Source of the DNA: Micromonospora sp. MH99 | GTDB taxonomy: Bacteria > Actinomycetota > Actinomycetes > Mycobacteriales > Micromonosporaceae | NCBI RefSeq assembly: GCF_021442385.1 | Contig: NZ_MUZA01000029.1 | Coordinates: 1-64,000 of the forward strand | Direction of reading: 5' to 3' | Length of the DNA stretch: 64,000 nucleotides | Part shown: positions 10,477-19,120 of the stretch, piece after piece | How positions within the stretch are numbered: position 1 is the stretch's first letter | Layout of the letters: every line of letters starts with the position of its first letter | Program-made: the position numbers and the translations under genes | Notes under the pieces: model-generated | The model's database searches: none | What the model was told of the DNA's origin: nothing | The model's input: the letters and a program-made list of their open reading frames with translations, nothing else

Positions 10477-11172
10477 TCACGCGGGTCGCAGCACCTGCAC
10501 CCGGCGCAGCGACGAGTCCACCGACGGCTCGGTGGTGGGCACCGGATAGTCGGTCAGCAGCCGTAGTCCGTCCTCGGGCAGGTGCTCCCGGCCGGGGTCC
10601 CCGATGAGCACCTCGGCGCCGGAGGCGACGGCCCGTCGTAGGAACGGCAGCATCCTCTCGGCCATCGGGCGGCTGTAGAAGACGTCCCCGGCGACCACCA
10701 GGTCCGCGTCGACGCCGACGTTGTCGAGCAGGTCGTCCCCGCTGGCGTCGACGGTGACCCGGTTGGCGCGCGCGTTGACGGTGATGGCCGCCACGGCGTA
10801 CGGGTCGATGTCGTTGGCGACGACGTCGGCGGCGCCGGCCAGCGCGGCGGCGATGGCCACCAGACCCGAGCCGGCGGCGAGGTCGAGGACGCGGCGTCCG
10901 GCGGCCAGCTCCGGGTGGTCCAGCAGATGTCGGGCCAGGGCCTGGCCGCCGGCCCAGGCGGACGCCCAGAACGGCGGTGGCAGAGCGTGACCGGCGAGCG
11001 CCTCCATCCGGGCCCACCAGACGATCGCGTCCTCGGCGAGGTGCAGGCGCACCTCCGGGACGAACGGGGTGGGCACCAGGTGGAGCCGGTCCAGGCCGGT
11101 TCCGGGCGCGTCGATCTCGCGCTCCAGCTCGGACAGCGCGGTGGCTGCGGCACCCCTCATCGGCGCAAGCAT
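10477..11172 (-). CDS. Class I SAM-dependent methyltransferase, ETFB-lysine-methyltransferase-like
   Basis: The 231-residue protein has the Rossmann SAM motif VLDLAAGSGLVAIAAA near residue 95 and an acidic motif II with NDID. The segment PPPFWASAWAGGQALARHLL just before it is typical of the family that includes ETFB lysine methyltransferase and other protein methylases. The substrate cannot be told from sequence. The start could be either ATG 1 or ATG 5 (11172 or 11160); neither has a clear ribosome site. It is followed at about 100 bases by the DedA gene on the same strand. Confidence 0.78.
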   Translation of the reverse strand: MLAPMRGAAATALSELEREIDAPGTGLDRLHLVPTPFVPEVRLHLAEDAIVWWARMEALAGHALPPPFWASAWAGGQALARHLLDHPELAAGRRVLDLAAGSGLVAIAAALAGAADVVANDIDPYAVAAITVNARANRVTVDASGDDLLDNVGVDADLVVAGDVFYSRPMAERMLPFLRRAVASGAEVLIGDPGREHLPEDGLRLLTDYPVPTTEPSVDSSLRRVQVLRPA

Positions 11173-11355
11173 GCCGTAGCGGAGGGTGGTCGGGGCGGCT
11201 TTCGCGTGCCGGCGCGCACAGAGTTCATCTGAGTTCGAGTAAACACCTACGGCACTTCGGCCGGCAGATCGGGGTTTCGCCCGTTACTGTCGAACAGGTA
11301 CGGGCGACCATCGGCCACGGGCCGGTGGTCCGCCGCTTTGAACAGGGAGAGATGC

Positions 11356-11559
11356 ATGGCAACCGGCACGGTTAAGTGGTTCAACTCGGAAAAGGGCTTC
11401 GGCTTCATCGAGCAGGATGGTGGAGGGCCGGACGTGTTCGTCCACTACTCCGCCATCGCGACGAGCGGTTACCGGGAGCTCAACGAGGGCCAGAAGGTCG
11501 AGTTCGAGGTGACCCAGGGGCAGAAGGGCCCGCAGGCGGACAACGTCCGCCCGATGTAG
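11356..11559 (+). CDS. Cold-shock protein (CspA family)
   Basis: This 67-residue protein is a single cold-shock domain with both RNA-binding motifs intact, KGFGFIEQ (RNP1) and VFVHYSAI (RNP2), and the usual start MATGTVKWFN. It binds single-stranded RNA/DNA and acts as an RNA chaperone. A GGGAGAG ribosome site lies just before the ATG. The 180 bases upstream hold no gene and probably serve as promoter and leader. It is convergent with the MFS gene; a GACGGCGG hairpin lies between them. Confidence 0.95.
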   Translation: MATGTVKWFNSEKGFGFIEQDGGGPDVFVHYSAIATSGYRELNEGQKVEFEVTQGQKGPQADNVRPM

Positions 11560-11571
11560 CTCCGTGCCGGT

Positions 11572-11598
11572 GACGGCGGTCGGTTCCTGGCCGCCGTC
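11572..11598. terminator. Terminator hairpin between csp and the MFS gene
   Basis: GACGGCGG (11572-11579) pairs with CCGCCGTC (11591-11598). It lies between two convergent genes and could serve both strands. Confidence 0.55.
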
Positions 11599-11607
11599 GC
11601 AGTGCAC

Positions 11608-12888
11608 TCAAGACGCTGCCGGGGCGGCGGGCAGGTCCCGCCGCCGCCGGAGCGGTCCAACCAGCAGGATCAGCGGGGTGATCGCCAACCAGGCGGTCAT
11701 CACGCCGATTGCCGTGCCGACGCCGTAGCGGGCGCCGAGGGCTCCGGCCAGAACGGCCGCCAGCGGGATGGCACCGAAGTTGAGCAGGTGCATGCTCACC
11801 GTCACGCGGCCGAGCAGGTGGTGCGGCGTGTACGTCTGCCGGAACGCGCCCTTGACCACGTTGCCGATGGCCACTCCGAGGCCGATCAGCACGCCACCGA
11901 GGGCCGGCCACACCAGCCCGACGCCGGGTGCGGCCAGCGGGATGAGCAGGGCGGGCGGGCCGGTGAGCGCTGCCCCGATCAGCATGGCGCGCGCGGTGCC
12001 ACACCGGCGGGCCAGGGCGGTGGCGAGCAGCGCGCCGATGATTCCCCCGACGCTCATCACGCCGACCAGCACGCCCACCAGGCCGGGTGCGAGCCGCAGT
12101 TCACGCACCAGGAACACCACCAGGACCGCCTGGTAGCCGGTCAGACCGATGTTGCTGGCCGCGCCGAAGACCGTCAGCACCCGCAGGTACGGGTCGCGAA
12201 TGACGAAACGCAGTCCCTCGGCGATGTCCCGCCGCAGCGAGCGGGACCGGTCCGGCCGGTCGGGGCGCGGCTCGGCGGTGCGGATGCGCAGCAGGAGGAC
12301 CGCCGAGAACAGGAACGTGAGCGCGTCCAGCAGCAACGCGGCGACCGCCCCGGTGACCTGGGCGATCAGGCCCGCGATGCCGGGCCCGACGACGTAGCTC
12401 ACGGTCTGGGTGGCCTGTAGTTTCGCGTTTCCCTCGGGCAGTTGCTCGGGCCGCAGCAGAACCGGCAGGTAGACCTGGTCGGCGGTCTCGAAGAAGACCC
12501 GCACGGTGCCGGCGCCGAGCGCCACCAGCAGCAACTGCGCGACGGTGAGGCGGCCCAGGGCGGCGGCCACCGGCACGCTGAGGAAGGCCAGGGCACAGAG
12601 CAGGTCGCAGATGACCATCAGGGGCCGGCGTGGCAGCCGGTCCACCCACGCGCCGGCCGGGAGGCCGATCAGCAGCCAGGGCAGCCAGGCCGCGGCGGTG
12701 AGGACCGCCACCTGGAAGGTGCCGGCGTCGAGCACGGCGACCGCCACCAGGGGCAGCGCGACGGTGGTGACGTTGCTGCCGATGCTGCTGACCGTCTGCC
12801 CGGCCCAGAGCAGGCGGAAGTCGCGGTGCCGCAGCAGCCCACCGGCCGGTCGGACCGGGCTCGGGTCGGTGCGGGTGGCCGCGGTCAC
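11608..12888 (-). CDS. Major facilitator superfamily transporter
   Basis: The 426-residue protein has about 12 hydrophobic segments and an MFS loop motif between helices 2 and 3 (GAWVDRLPRRPLM). It resembles the TMEM175-unrelated MFS_3/enterobactin-exporter-like drug exporters of actinobacteria. It starts at GTG 12888, which overlaps the TGA of the upstream ArsR gene as GTGA, so the two are translationally coupled. The regulator-exporter pairing suggests export of a compound sensed by the regulator; the compound is unknown. The ends are well defined by a convergent terminator. Confidence 0.88.
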   Translation of the reverse strand: MTAATRTDPSPVRPAGGLLRHRDFRLLWAGQTVSSIGSNVTTVALPLVAVAVLDAGTFQVAVLTAAAWLPWLLIGLPAGAWVDRLPRRPLMVICDLLCALAFLSVPVAAALGRLTVAQLLLVALGAGTVRVFFETADQVYLPVLLRPEQLPEGNAKLQATQTVSYVVGPGIAGLIAQVTGAVAALLLDALTFLFSAVLLLRIRTAEPRPDRPDRSRSLRRDIAEGLRFVIRDPYLRVLTVFGAASNIGLTGYQAVLVVFLVRELRLAPGLVGVLVGVMSVGGIIGALLATALARRCGTARAMLIGAALTGPPALLIPLAAPGVGLVWPALGGVLIGLGVAIGNVVKGAFRQTYTPHHLLGRVTVSMHLLNFGAIPLAAVLAGALGARYGVGTAIGVMTAWLAITPLILLVGPLRRRRDLPAAPAAS

Positions 12889-13472
12889 GGTCGGGCCGGT
12901 ACGCCGTGGACGAACACGAACACGGGTTGCCGTTCGCGGCCGTCGTCGGGCAGCGGCCGGGCGGCCCAGCGATCCAGCAGGTCGATCATCTCGCGGCTCA
13001 GCTCGTCCAGTTCCTCGGGCGTGAGGTGCAGCCACTTGTCCGTCGAGAACGGCGCGTCGGCCCAGGCGGCCTGCGCCGACTCGTCGCTGGCGTGCCAGGC
13101 GCGGGCCAGCGCGACGTGCCGGTCCAGGTTGAGTGAGGTGGCGGCGTCGGCGACGGCCCGGGCCGCCGGGTCGGCGTCGAAGTCGGTGGTGGACCAGCGC
13201 ACTCCCCGGCTGACGAGCTGCCACCACCGTTCGCGGCGGTCCCGGGCCAGCTCGGGAGCCTCGGTGACGAGGTCGGCGGCGGCGAGCACCTTGAGGTGGT
13301 GGCTGACGTTGGCGGGGGCCTGGTCGGTGCGCTCGGCGAGCAGCCCGACGGTCGACGGGCCGTGCACCTTGAGCACGTCCATCAGTCGGCGGCGCAGGGG
13401 GTGGGCCATGGCGGCCAGGACTCGCGAGTCGGTGACCAGGCGTACGTCGGGGTTCTCCACGAGACCCAGCAT
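12885..13472 (-). CDS. ArsR-type helix-turn-helix regulator
   Basis: The 195-residue protein has an N-terminal winged helix of the ArsR type (RVLAAMAHPLRRRLMDVL ... STVGLLAERTDQAPANVSHHLKVL) and a longer C-terminal domain (about 110 residues) rich in Trp and acidic residues, without metal-binding Cys. This is the helix-turn-helix domain 20 group often found with efflux pumps. It precedes and overlaps the MFS gene by four bases and probably represses the pair. A repeated palindromic site lies right upstream of its ATG. The start at 13472 has only a weak GGA ribosome site. Confidence 0.87.
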   Translation of the reverse strand: MLGLVENPDVRLVTDSRVLAAMAHPLRRRLMDVLKVHGPSTVGLLAERTDQAPANVSHHLKVLAAADLVTEAPELARDRRERWWQLVSRGVRWSTTDFDADPAARAVADAATSLNLDRHVALARAWHASDESAQAAWADAPFSTDKWLHLTPEELDELSREMIDLLDRWAARPLPDDGRERQPVFVFVHGVPARP

Positions 13473-13475
13473 CAC

Positions 13476-13525
13476 ATCCGCAACAGCTATTGCGCAACCG
13501 CTATTGCTCAACAGTCGTTGCGGAT
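13476..13525. promoter_or_regulatory. Probable operator of the ArsR-MFS operon
   Basis: ATCCGCAAC (13476-13484) and GTTGCGGAT (13517-13525) form a 9-bp inverted repeat. Between them the motif GCAAC(A/C)GCTATT recurs twice and a related CAACAGTCGTT once, with TTGCGCAA at the centre. Direct and inverted copies just upstream of an ArsR-type gene are what an autoregulatory operator looks like. Confidence 0.55.
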
Positions 13526-13569
13526 GCCCCCGAAGAGAGGCGGCCCGGTGGGGACGGGCCGCCTCCGAC

Positions 13570-14448
13570 TCAGGCGACGAGCCGGCGGGCCAGCTCGTCG
13601 GCGACCTCCTTGGCGAGGCTCGCCGGGATCGCGTCGGCGATGGCCTGCGGGGTGAGCACCCGGAGCACCTCCGTGGCGAGCGCCGGCACGTCGACCGCCG
13701 GGCGCCCGGCGGCGGCGAGGAGCGCGGCCAGCGGAGAGTTCGGCGCCGGGCCATCGACCACGCCCGGCGAGTTCGGTGCGGACACGAGCCAGTTCCGCAG
13801 GTTCGACAGGTCCGCCAGGACGTCGTCGACGGTGCGCTGCGGGCGGCCCGTGTCCCGCTTGAGTCGGTCGCTGAGTTCCATCTCTGGGTCCTCCATGGGT
13901 GGGGTCGGGGCGACCTCGATGAGGCCGATGCTGGTCAGGTAGCGGCGGAACAGTGGCCGCTGGTCGCGACCGGCCTTGATGGCGTCGCGGAAGAAGCTGA
14001 AGTGGGTGTGCCAGCGGTGCGAGCTGTCGCCGCTGGTGCGCTTGCCGAGGCGGTCCCACCGCTTCACCGTCGTGCCGTCGGGGCTGTAGATGATCTCGCG
14101 GATGTCCCGGGTGTCCGCAGCGTTCGCGGCGCACTGGCCCACACACCAGAGCGAGAAGCTGGGCAGGGTGTGCGTACGGCCGCCGGAACGGACCGAGAAG
14201 CCGCCGACGTCGAGCGCCGCCGCGTCGAGGGTCAGGCCGTTGCGGTCCCGCGACGACTCCACCACGGAGTAGTCGTTGGTCACCACCCGGTCCGATCCGC
14301 AGTGGTAGCCGCCCCGGTGGGCCGGGTCGCCGACGATGCCGACCTCCGCCGGTTCCAGGTCGGCGTCGCGGACGGTTTTCGGGTCGACGTTGAGGTGGGT
14401 GAGAAGGAGACTTCGGACGGCCAACAGGTTCGCCGGAGCCCGGGTCAT
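13570..14448 (-). CDS. Uncharacterised protein with a possible M15-like peptidase fold
   Basis: The product has 292 residues and no signal peptide. I do not recognise a named family with certainty. Visible features are SSRDRNGLTLDAAALDVG near residue 70 and SSHRWHTHFSFFRD near 150, a spacing that recalls the two zinc-ligand regions of M15/D-Ala-D-Ala carboxypeptidase-like proteins, including phage endolysin relatives; this is only a suggestion. The C-terminal third is Ala/Pro-rich and helical, with a duplicated APNSP motif. The ATG at 14448 follows an AAGGGGGG ribosome site. It stands alone between the ArsR pair and the CocE operon. Confidence 0.6.
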   Translation of the reverse strand: MTRAPANLLAVRSLLLTHLNVDPKTVRDADLEPAEVGIVGDPAHRGGYHCGSDRVVTNDYSVVESSRDRNGLTLDAAALDVGGFSVRSGGRTHTLPSFSLWCVGQCAANAADTRDIREIIYSPDGTTVKRWDRLGKRTSGDSSHRWHTHFSFFRDAIKAGRDQRPLFRRYLTSIGLIEVAPTPPMEDPEMELSDRLKRDTGRPQRTVDDVLADLSNLRNWLVSAPNSPGVVDGPAPNSPLAALLAAAGRPAVDVPALATEVLRVLTPQAIADAIPASLAKEVADELARRLVA

Positions 14449-14610
14449 GGGGCCCCCCTTCCAATTCACGGGGGCCGGGCACGACGTCACACCGCGTACG
14501 CGGTGCTGGGCTTCAGGCGAGCCCGGCCTACTGGTGCACGGCGCCGGGCGTTGACCCAACCATAGCCCGCAAAAAATATGAATGCCCAGCTCAGAGGGGG
14601 TCTGTTCGTT

Positions 14611-16290
14611 TCAGATGCTGCGCGGAGCAGTGTGGACGATCGGGAGCCACAGCGCCGAGGGGTGCGCCGGATCATGCAGGACCTGCCGCCAGCCGGCACG
14701 CAGCGTCACGGCCGTGCCGAGGGGTTCGCCGCTGCCCGGGTTGCGCGCCCAGCGCGGGTGGGCGCCGCCGGCGACCTGAACGCGTAGTCGGTGCCCGGCC
14801 GCGAACCGGTACGCGGTCGGCCAGAGCGGTACCGACACCCGCAGCGCCCCGGACCCGTCGGCGGCGAACCGTCCGGGCGCGACCCGGACCAGTCCGTCGC
14901 ACACGTTGACCGAGCGCCCGCGCCGGTCCACATCGCACAGTCGGACGTAGACGTCCAGGTACGCGAGCTCGCTACGGACGTGGATCTCCGCGCGTACGGC
15001 GCCGATCACCTCGACCGCTTCGGTGAGCGGAGCACTGGTGTACGTCAGGACGTCGGGTCGGGCCTCGACGTGCCGGTTGTCCACCGGACCGGCCCGCTTG
15101 GCGACCAACAGGGGGCCGCCGAGCGACGGGGTGGGGTCGGCCGGGTCGTACCGGAACTCGTCCGGCGCCGAGGGGCTCGGCGGGCGGGTCGCCAGCTCGC
15201 CGCCGGGGTGCAGGTGCCACGGGGTGTCGGTGGCCGGTGGTGGCCAGTCCGGCAGGTCCCGCCAGCCGCCGTCGGCACCGCCCACGTGCAACCGGACCGG
15301 GGCCCCGCCGGACCCCTCGGTGGGCCACCGCCCGTCGGCGGCGGACCCGGCCAGGTGCTCGTCCAGCCAGATCAGCCCCTCGCGCAGCGCGGCGACGAAG
15401 AGGCCGGGGCTGCCGTGCGTCCACGGGCCGATCACCAGCCGCGGCCGGGCGCCCGCGGCGCGCAGGGTGGCGTGGTCGTCGAGCTGGGCGGGCAGGAAGA
15501 TGTCGTGCCAGCCGGTGACCATGACCACGGGTGCGCGCACCCGGGCCACCCGGTCGGCGAAGACCCGGTTCTTCCAGTACGCGGCGTCGGGATCGTGGTG
15601 GCGCAGCCACTCCTGGAAGAAGGGAATCGTGACGCCGGTGGCGACCCGGTCCGCTCCGGCCAGCGGCAGGTGGTCCAGCGCGGCCGCCAGGCGGGGCTGC
15701 CCGCGCTTGAGTTCCCACTGCCTGGCCAGCCTCGGCACGGTCTGGGCGTGCAGCAGCTCGGCCCAGGTGAGCACGGTGTCCAGGGCGAACGACTCCCCCG
15801 CGTACGTCGAGTCCCGGGTGGACGACGCGGTCACCACCGCGACCATCGCACGCAGGTCCTCGCCGGCGTCGGCGGCCAGCGCCCACTGGGCGAAGCCCTG
15901 GTAACTGACGCCGAACATACCGAGCGCCCCGGACCACCAGGGCTGGCGGCGCAGCCAGTTGAGGGTGTCCACCCCGTCGTCGCGCTCGTGCACCAGCGGG
16001 GCGAACGTGCCACCGGAGCCGCCGGTGCCCCGGCACGACTGGATCACCGCGTGTCGACCGCGCGCGGCGAGCAACCGGCCGAGCAGCCGCAACGGCCCGC
16101 CCCGCCCGTACGGGGTGCGGATCAGCACGGTCGGCGCGGACCGGTCCCCCGGGGCGTAGTGGTCGGTCCGCAGCACGACGCCGTCACGTGCCCGGACCGG
16201 GATGTCGCGGGTGACCCGCACCGGGACGGGACGCACGGCGGGCAGCCGCAGCGCGGCGGCGGCGAGACGGGCGACGAGCCGGCCCGGCAC
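14611..16290 (-). CDS. CocE/NonD-family (X-Pro dipeptidyl-peptidase S15-like) hydrolase
   Basis: The 559-residue protein has an alpha/beta-hydrolase domain with the nucleophile motif GVSYQG near residue 125, the acid in TGWHDIF near 260 and the catalytic His in GPWTHG near 300, followed by the C-terminal jelly-roll domain of the S15 family. Members hydrolyse esters or amides, e.g. cocaine esterase or glutaryl acylases; the substrate here is unknown. The GTG start lies two bases past the stop codon of the MarR gene, so both form one operon. About 160 gene-free bases follow, including a palindrome CACCGCGTACGCGGTG at 14490-14505. Confidence 0.87.
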   Translation of the reverse strand: MPGRLVARLAAAALRLPAVRPVPVRVTRDIPVRARDGVVLRTDHYAPGDRSAPTVLIRTPYGRGGPLRLLGRLLAARGRHAVIQSCRGTGGSGGTFAPLVHERDDGVDTLNWLRRQPWWSGALGMFGVSYQGFAQWALAADAGEDLRAMVAVVTASSTRDSTYAGESFALDTVLTWAELLHAQTVPRLARQWELKRGQPRLAAALDHLPLAGADRVATGVTIPFFQEWLRHHDPDAAYWKNRVFADRVARVRAPVVMVTGWHDIFLPAQLDDHATLRAAGARPRLVIGPWTHGSPGLFVAALREGLIWLDEHLAGSAADGRWPTEGSGGAPVRLHVGGADGGWRDLPDWPPPATDTPWHLHPGGELATRPPSPSAPDEFRYDPADPTPSLGGPLLVAKRAGPVDNRHVEARPDVLTYTSAPLTEAVEVIGAVRAEIHVRSELAYLDVYVRLCDVDRRGRSVNVCDGLVRVAPGRFAADGSGALRVSVPLWPTAYRFAAGHRLRVQVAGGAHPRWARNPGSGEPLGTAVTLRAGWRQVLHDPAHPSALWLPIVHTAPRSI

Positions 16291-16292
16291 GC

Positions 16293-16880
16293 TCAGGCCG
16301 TCGTCCGGCGGGACGGTTCGGGCCGGGTGGCGCGGACGGCGTCGCGGTGCCCCCGCAGCGCCTCCCCCATCTCCGCCAGGAACCGGTGCACCACCTCCAG
16401 CTCGTCCTCGCTGAAGCGGTCCATCACCGTGTCGGTGCGGGCGCCCAGCGGCCGGAAGAACTCCATGGCCAGCGCGGCGCCCTGGTCGGCGTAGTGCAGC
16501 AGCACCTTGCGCCGGTCGACGGTGTCCCGGTCCCGGCGGATGTGCCCGGCCCGTTCCAGCCGGTCGATCAGGGCGGTGACCGAGCCGGACGACAGGTTGA
16601 GCTGCTCGCCGAGGCGGCCAGGGGTGATCGGGTCACCGAACATCTCGGCGTCCATGACCGCGATCAGCGCGTTCAGGTCGGTCGGGTTGAGCCCGTGCAG
16701 GTTGGCGAAGGCGTGGCCGACCTGCTGGGCGTCCACCGAGTACCGCCGGAGGTTGTTGGTGATCTCCGCGACCAGCTGGTCGCGGCGCGTGTCGCGCCGC
16801 CGGTACATGCCGTGAGTCGCCACCTCGCGCCGTTTCCCCCCGTCGTCGGTCCCGGGTTGCCGGTCCCCGGGTTGCAGCAT
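16293..16880 (-). CDS. MarR-family transcriptional regulator
   Basis: A winged-helix MarR domain is clear: helices around DLNALIAVMDAEMFGDPITPGRLGEQLNLSSGSVTALIDRLERAGHIRR, then the wing (RRKVLLHY) and a C-terminal dimerisation helix. The start is uncertain: ATG 16880 has a GATTAT -10 candidate just before it and would be nearly leaderless; ATG 16808 follows a distant GAGGTGG. The gene is divergent from the MMPL exporter, and an inverted repeat lies between them, so it probably controls both its own operon (with the CocE hydrolase) and the exporter. The ligand is unknown. Confidence 0.87.
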   Translation of the reverse strand: MLQPGDRQPGTDDGGKRREVATHGMYRRRDTRRDQLVAEITNNLRRYSVDAQQVGHAFANLHGLNPTDLNALIAVMDAEMFGDPITPGRLGEQLNLSSGSVTALIDRLERAGHIRRDRDTVDRRKVLLHYADQGAALAMEFFRPLGARTDTVMDRFSEDELEVVHRFLAEMGEALRGHRDAVRATRPEPSRRTTA

Positions 16881-16896
16881 AGAACAACCGCCGATA

Positions 16897-16913
16897 ATCT
16901 CGTTTATCAAGAT
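16897..16913. promoter_or_regulatory. Probable MarR operator between divergent marR and MMPL genes
   Basis: ATCTCGTTTATCAAGAT is an inverted repeat (ATCTYG, 5 bases, CRAGAT) of the size and sequence type common for MarR-family dimers. It overlaps the region where both divergent promoters must lie. Confidence 0.6.
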
Positions 16914-16945
16914 ACTCGACTCTCGAAGGATTTTAGGGGTTCCCG

Positions 16946-19072
16946 ATGTCTTTCTTCACCAGGGTCGCGCGCGGGCGGCTGGCCGCCTGGCTCACCGTGG
17001 CCGCCGCGCTCGTCGTCGGCGCGGTCGTCTTCGGGATACCCCGACCGGACAACCCGGCACCGGTCTCGTCCACCGGCCTGTCGGTGCAGTGGGAGTCGAC
17101 CCAGGTGCAGCGCCTGCAGGACCAGCTGCCCTCCAGCGACGTCCAGCCGGCCATCGTGGTCGTCAGCCGCAGCGACGGCGGGGCGCTGAGCGAGGCCGAC
17201 CGGGCCACCCTCGCCGCCCGCTCCGGCGACCTGGGTCGCTTCGCGGTCGGTGGTCAGGTCAGCCCCGCGCAGGTCTCCCCGGACGGCACCGTCGCGCTCG
17301 TCGCCGTGCCGCTGGACACCGCCGGGGGTCAGGAGAAGGTCACCGAGACCGTCACCCAGCTGCGCGACACGCTCGGGGACCTGCCCGACGGGCTGGCCGT
17401 CGAGGTCACCGGCTCCCCCGCCTTCACCGCCGACCTGTCGTCGGTCTTCGAGGGCGCCGACGTCACCCTGCTCGCGGTGACCGCCGCAGTTGTCGCGTTG
17501 CTGCTGCTGATCACGTACCGCAGTCCGTTCCTGTGGATCGTGCCGCTGGTCGTCGTCGCGGCCACCGAACAGCTCACCCTGCGCGCGGTGGACACGATCG
17601 TGCCGGCCGTCGGCATCAACCTCCAGCAGGGCCAGGTCACCGGCATCGCCAGCGTGCTGGTCTTCGGCGCCGCCACCGACTACGCGCTGCTGCTCATCGC
17701 CCGCTACCGGGAGGAGCTGCGGCGCGAGGAGAACCGCTTCGCGGCGATGCGCGCCGCGCTGCGGCGTACCGCCGAGCCCATCCTGGCCAGCGGCGGCACC
17801 GTGGTGCTCGGTGTGCTCACCCTGCTGCTCAGCGAGCAGGAGACGAACCGGGCGCTGGCCGTGGCCTGCGCCACAGGTGTGGTCTTCGCCATGCTCTCGG
17901 CCCTGTTCGTGCTCCCCGCCGTGCTGGTGCTCTTCGGTCGCGGCCTGTTCTGGCCGTTCGTACCCCGGGTCGGCGGCCCGGTGCGCGAGGGCCGGCTCTG
18001 GGGTCGGCTCGGCGGCGCCGTGCAACGCCGTCCGGTGGTCGTCGCGGTGTTGGCCACCATGCTGCTCGGCGGTCTGGCCCTCGGTGGGCTGGGGATCCGC
18101 ACCGGCCTGTCCGAGACCGAGCAGTTCCGGGCCGAGCCCGAGGCGGTGACCGGCGCGCAGACCCTGGCGCGGGCGTTCCCCGCCGGCAGCACCCAACCGG
18201 TGGCCGTGCTCACCACCCCGGCGGCGGTGCGGTCGGTCACCGACGCCGCCACCGCCGTCCCCGGCGTCGCCTCGGCGCGTCCCGGCGACGCCGGCGAGGC
18301 CGTCGCCCAGGTCGACGTGGTGCTGGAGGCCGAGCCCGGCACGACCGCCTCGGACCGCACGATCGAGGCGCTGCGCGACGCGGTAGCCGCCGTTCCCGAC
18401 TCCGCTCCCCCAGCCGCCGCAGGCGCCGACGCGCCCGACGGGGCGATCGTCGGCGGTTCGGTGGCCGCCACGTACGACTCCGAGCAGGCCAACGACCGTG
18501 ACCTGCGGCTGATCCTGCCGATCATCCTGCTGCTCGTCGGCGCGGTGCTCGTGCTGCTGCTGCGGGGTCTGCTGGCGCCGGTGCTGCTGGTGCTCACCGT
18601 GATCGCGTCATTCTTTGCCAGCCTCGGGGCGGCGTGGCTGCTCTTCGACCACGTGCTCGGCTTCCCGGCGCTCGACAGCGGCGTGCTGCTGCTGGCCTTC
18701 GTGTTCCTGGTCGCCCTCGGCGTGGACTACAACATCTTCCTGGTCACCCGCGCCCGGGAGGACGCCCGCAGCGCGGGCACCCGCGACGGGATGCTGTCCG
18801 CGTTGCGGGTCACCGGAGGTGTGATCACCAGCGCCGGTGTGCTGCTCGCCGCGGTGTTCGCCGTGCTCGGCGTGCTGCCGCTGATCACGCTCACGCAGAT
18901 CGGCATCATCGTCTGCATCGGCGTCCTGCTGGACACCCTGCTGGTCCGTACGGTGCTGGTGCCGGCGCTGGCGTTCCTGCTCGGGGACCGCTTCTGGTGG
19001 CCGGGCCGCGTCGACGCCGACCCGGGCGTCGACGCCCCGGCGACGCGGGAGCCGGTGGCCGCCGGCGACTGA
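16946..19072 (+). CDS. MMPL-family RND transporter
   Basis: The 708-residue protein has the MMPL layout: one N-terminal membrane helix, a periplasmic-type domain to about residue 165, five to six helices, a second extracytoplasmic domain (about 375-510) and a final helix bundle. Conserved polar residues within helices are present (GAATDYALLL near residue 235 and ALGVDYNIFLVTR near 590), matching the proton-relay Asp-Tyr pairs of the family. Members export lipids or drugs using the proton gradient. It is divergent from a MarR regulator, which suggests drug- or fatty-acid-responsive export. AGGGG lies 6 bases before the ATG. A strong terminator follows. Confidence 0.9.
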   Translation: MSFFTRVARGRLAAWLTVAAALVVGAVVFGIPRPDNPAPVSSTGLSVQWESTQVQRLQDQLPSSDVQPAIVVVSRSDGGALSEADRATLAARSGDLGRFAVGGQVSPAQVSPDGTVALVAVPLDTAGGQEKVTETVTQLRDTLGDLPDGLAVEVTGSPAFTADLSSVFEGADVTLLAVTAAVVALLLLITYRSPFLWIVPLVVVAATEQLTLRAVDTIVPAVGINLQQGQVTGIASVLVFGAATDYALLLIARYREELRREENRFAAMRAALRRTAEPILASGGTVVLGVLTLLLSEQETNRALAVACATGVVFAMLSALFVLPAVLVLFGRGLFWPFVPRVGGPVREGRLWGRLGGAVQRRPVVVAVLATMLLGGLALGGLGIRTGLSETEQFRAEPEAVTGAQTLARAFPAGSTQPVAVLTTPAAVRSVTDAATAVPGVASARPGDAGEAVAQVDVVLEAEPGTTASDRTIEALRDAVAAVPDSAPPAAAGADAPDGAIVGGSVAATYDSEQANDRDLRLILPIILLLVGAVLVLLLRGLLAPVLLVLTVIASFFASLGAAWLLFDHVLGFPALDSGVLLLAFVFLVALGVDYNIFLVTRAREDARSAGTRDGMLSALRVTGGVITSAGVLLAAVFAVLGVLPLITLTQIGIIVCIGVLLDTLLVRTVLVPALAFLLGDRFWWPGRVDADPGVDAPATREPVAAGD

Positions 19073-19080
19073 CGCGCACG

Positions 19081-19113
19081 GAAAAGGGGCGGGGTCCACC
19101 CCCGCCCCTTTTC
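19081..19113. terminator. Bidirectional terminator between MMPL and lytic transglycosylase genes
   Basis: GAAAAGGGGCGGGG pairs with CCCCGCCCCTTTTC over 14 bp with a 5-base loop. The A-run and T-run on the two sides make it a good intrinsic terminator on both strands, as fits two convergent genes. Confidence 0.85.
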
Positions 19114-19120
19114 GTGGTGC

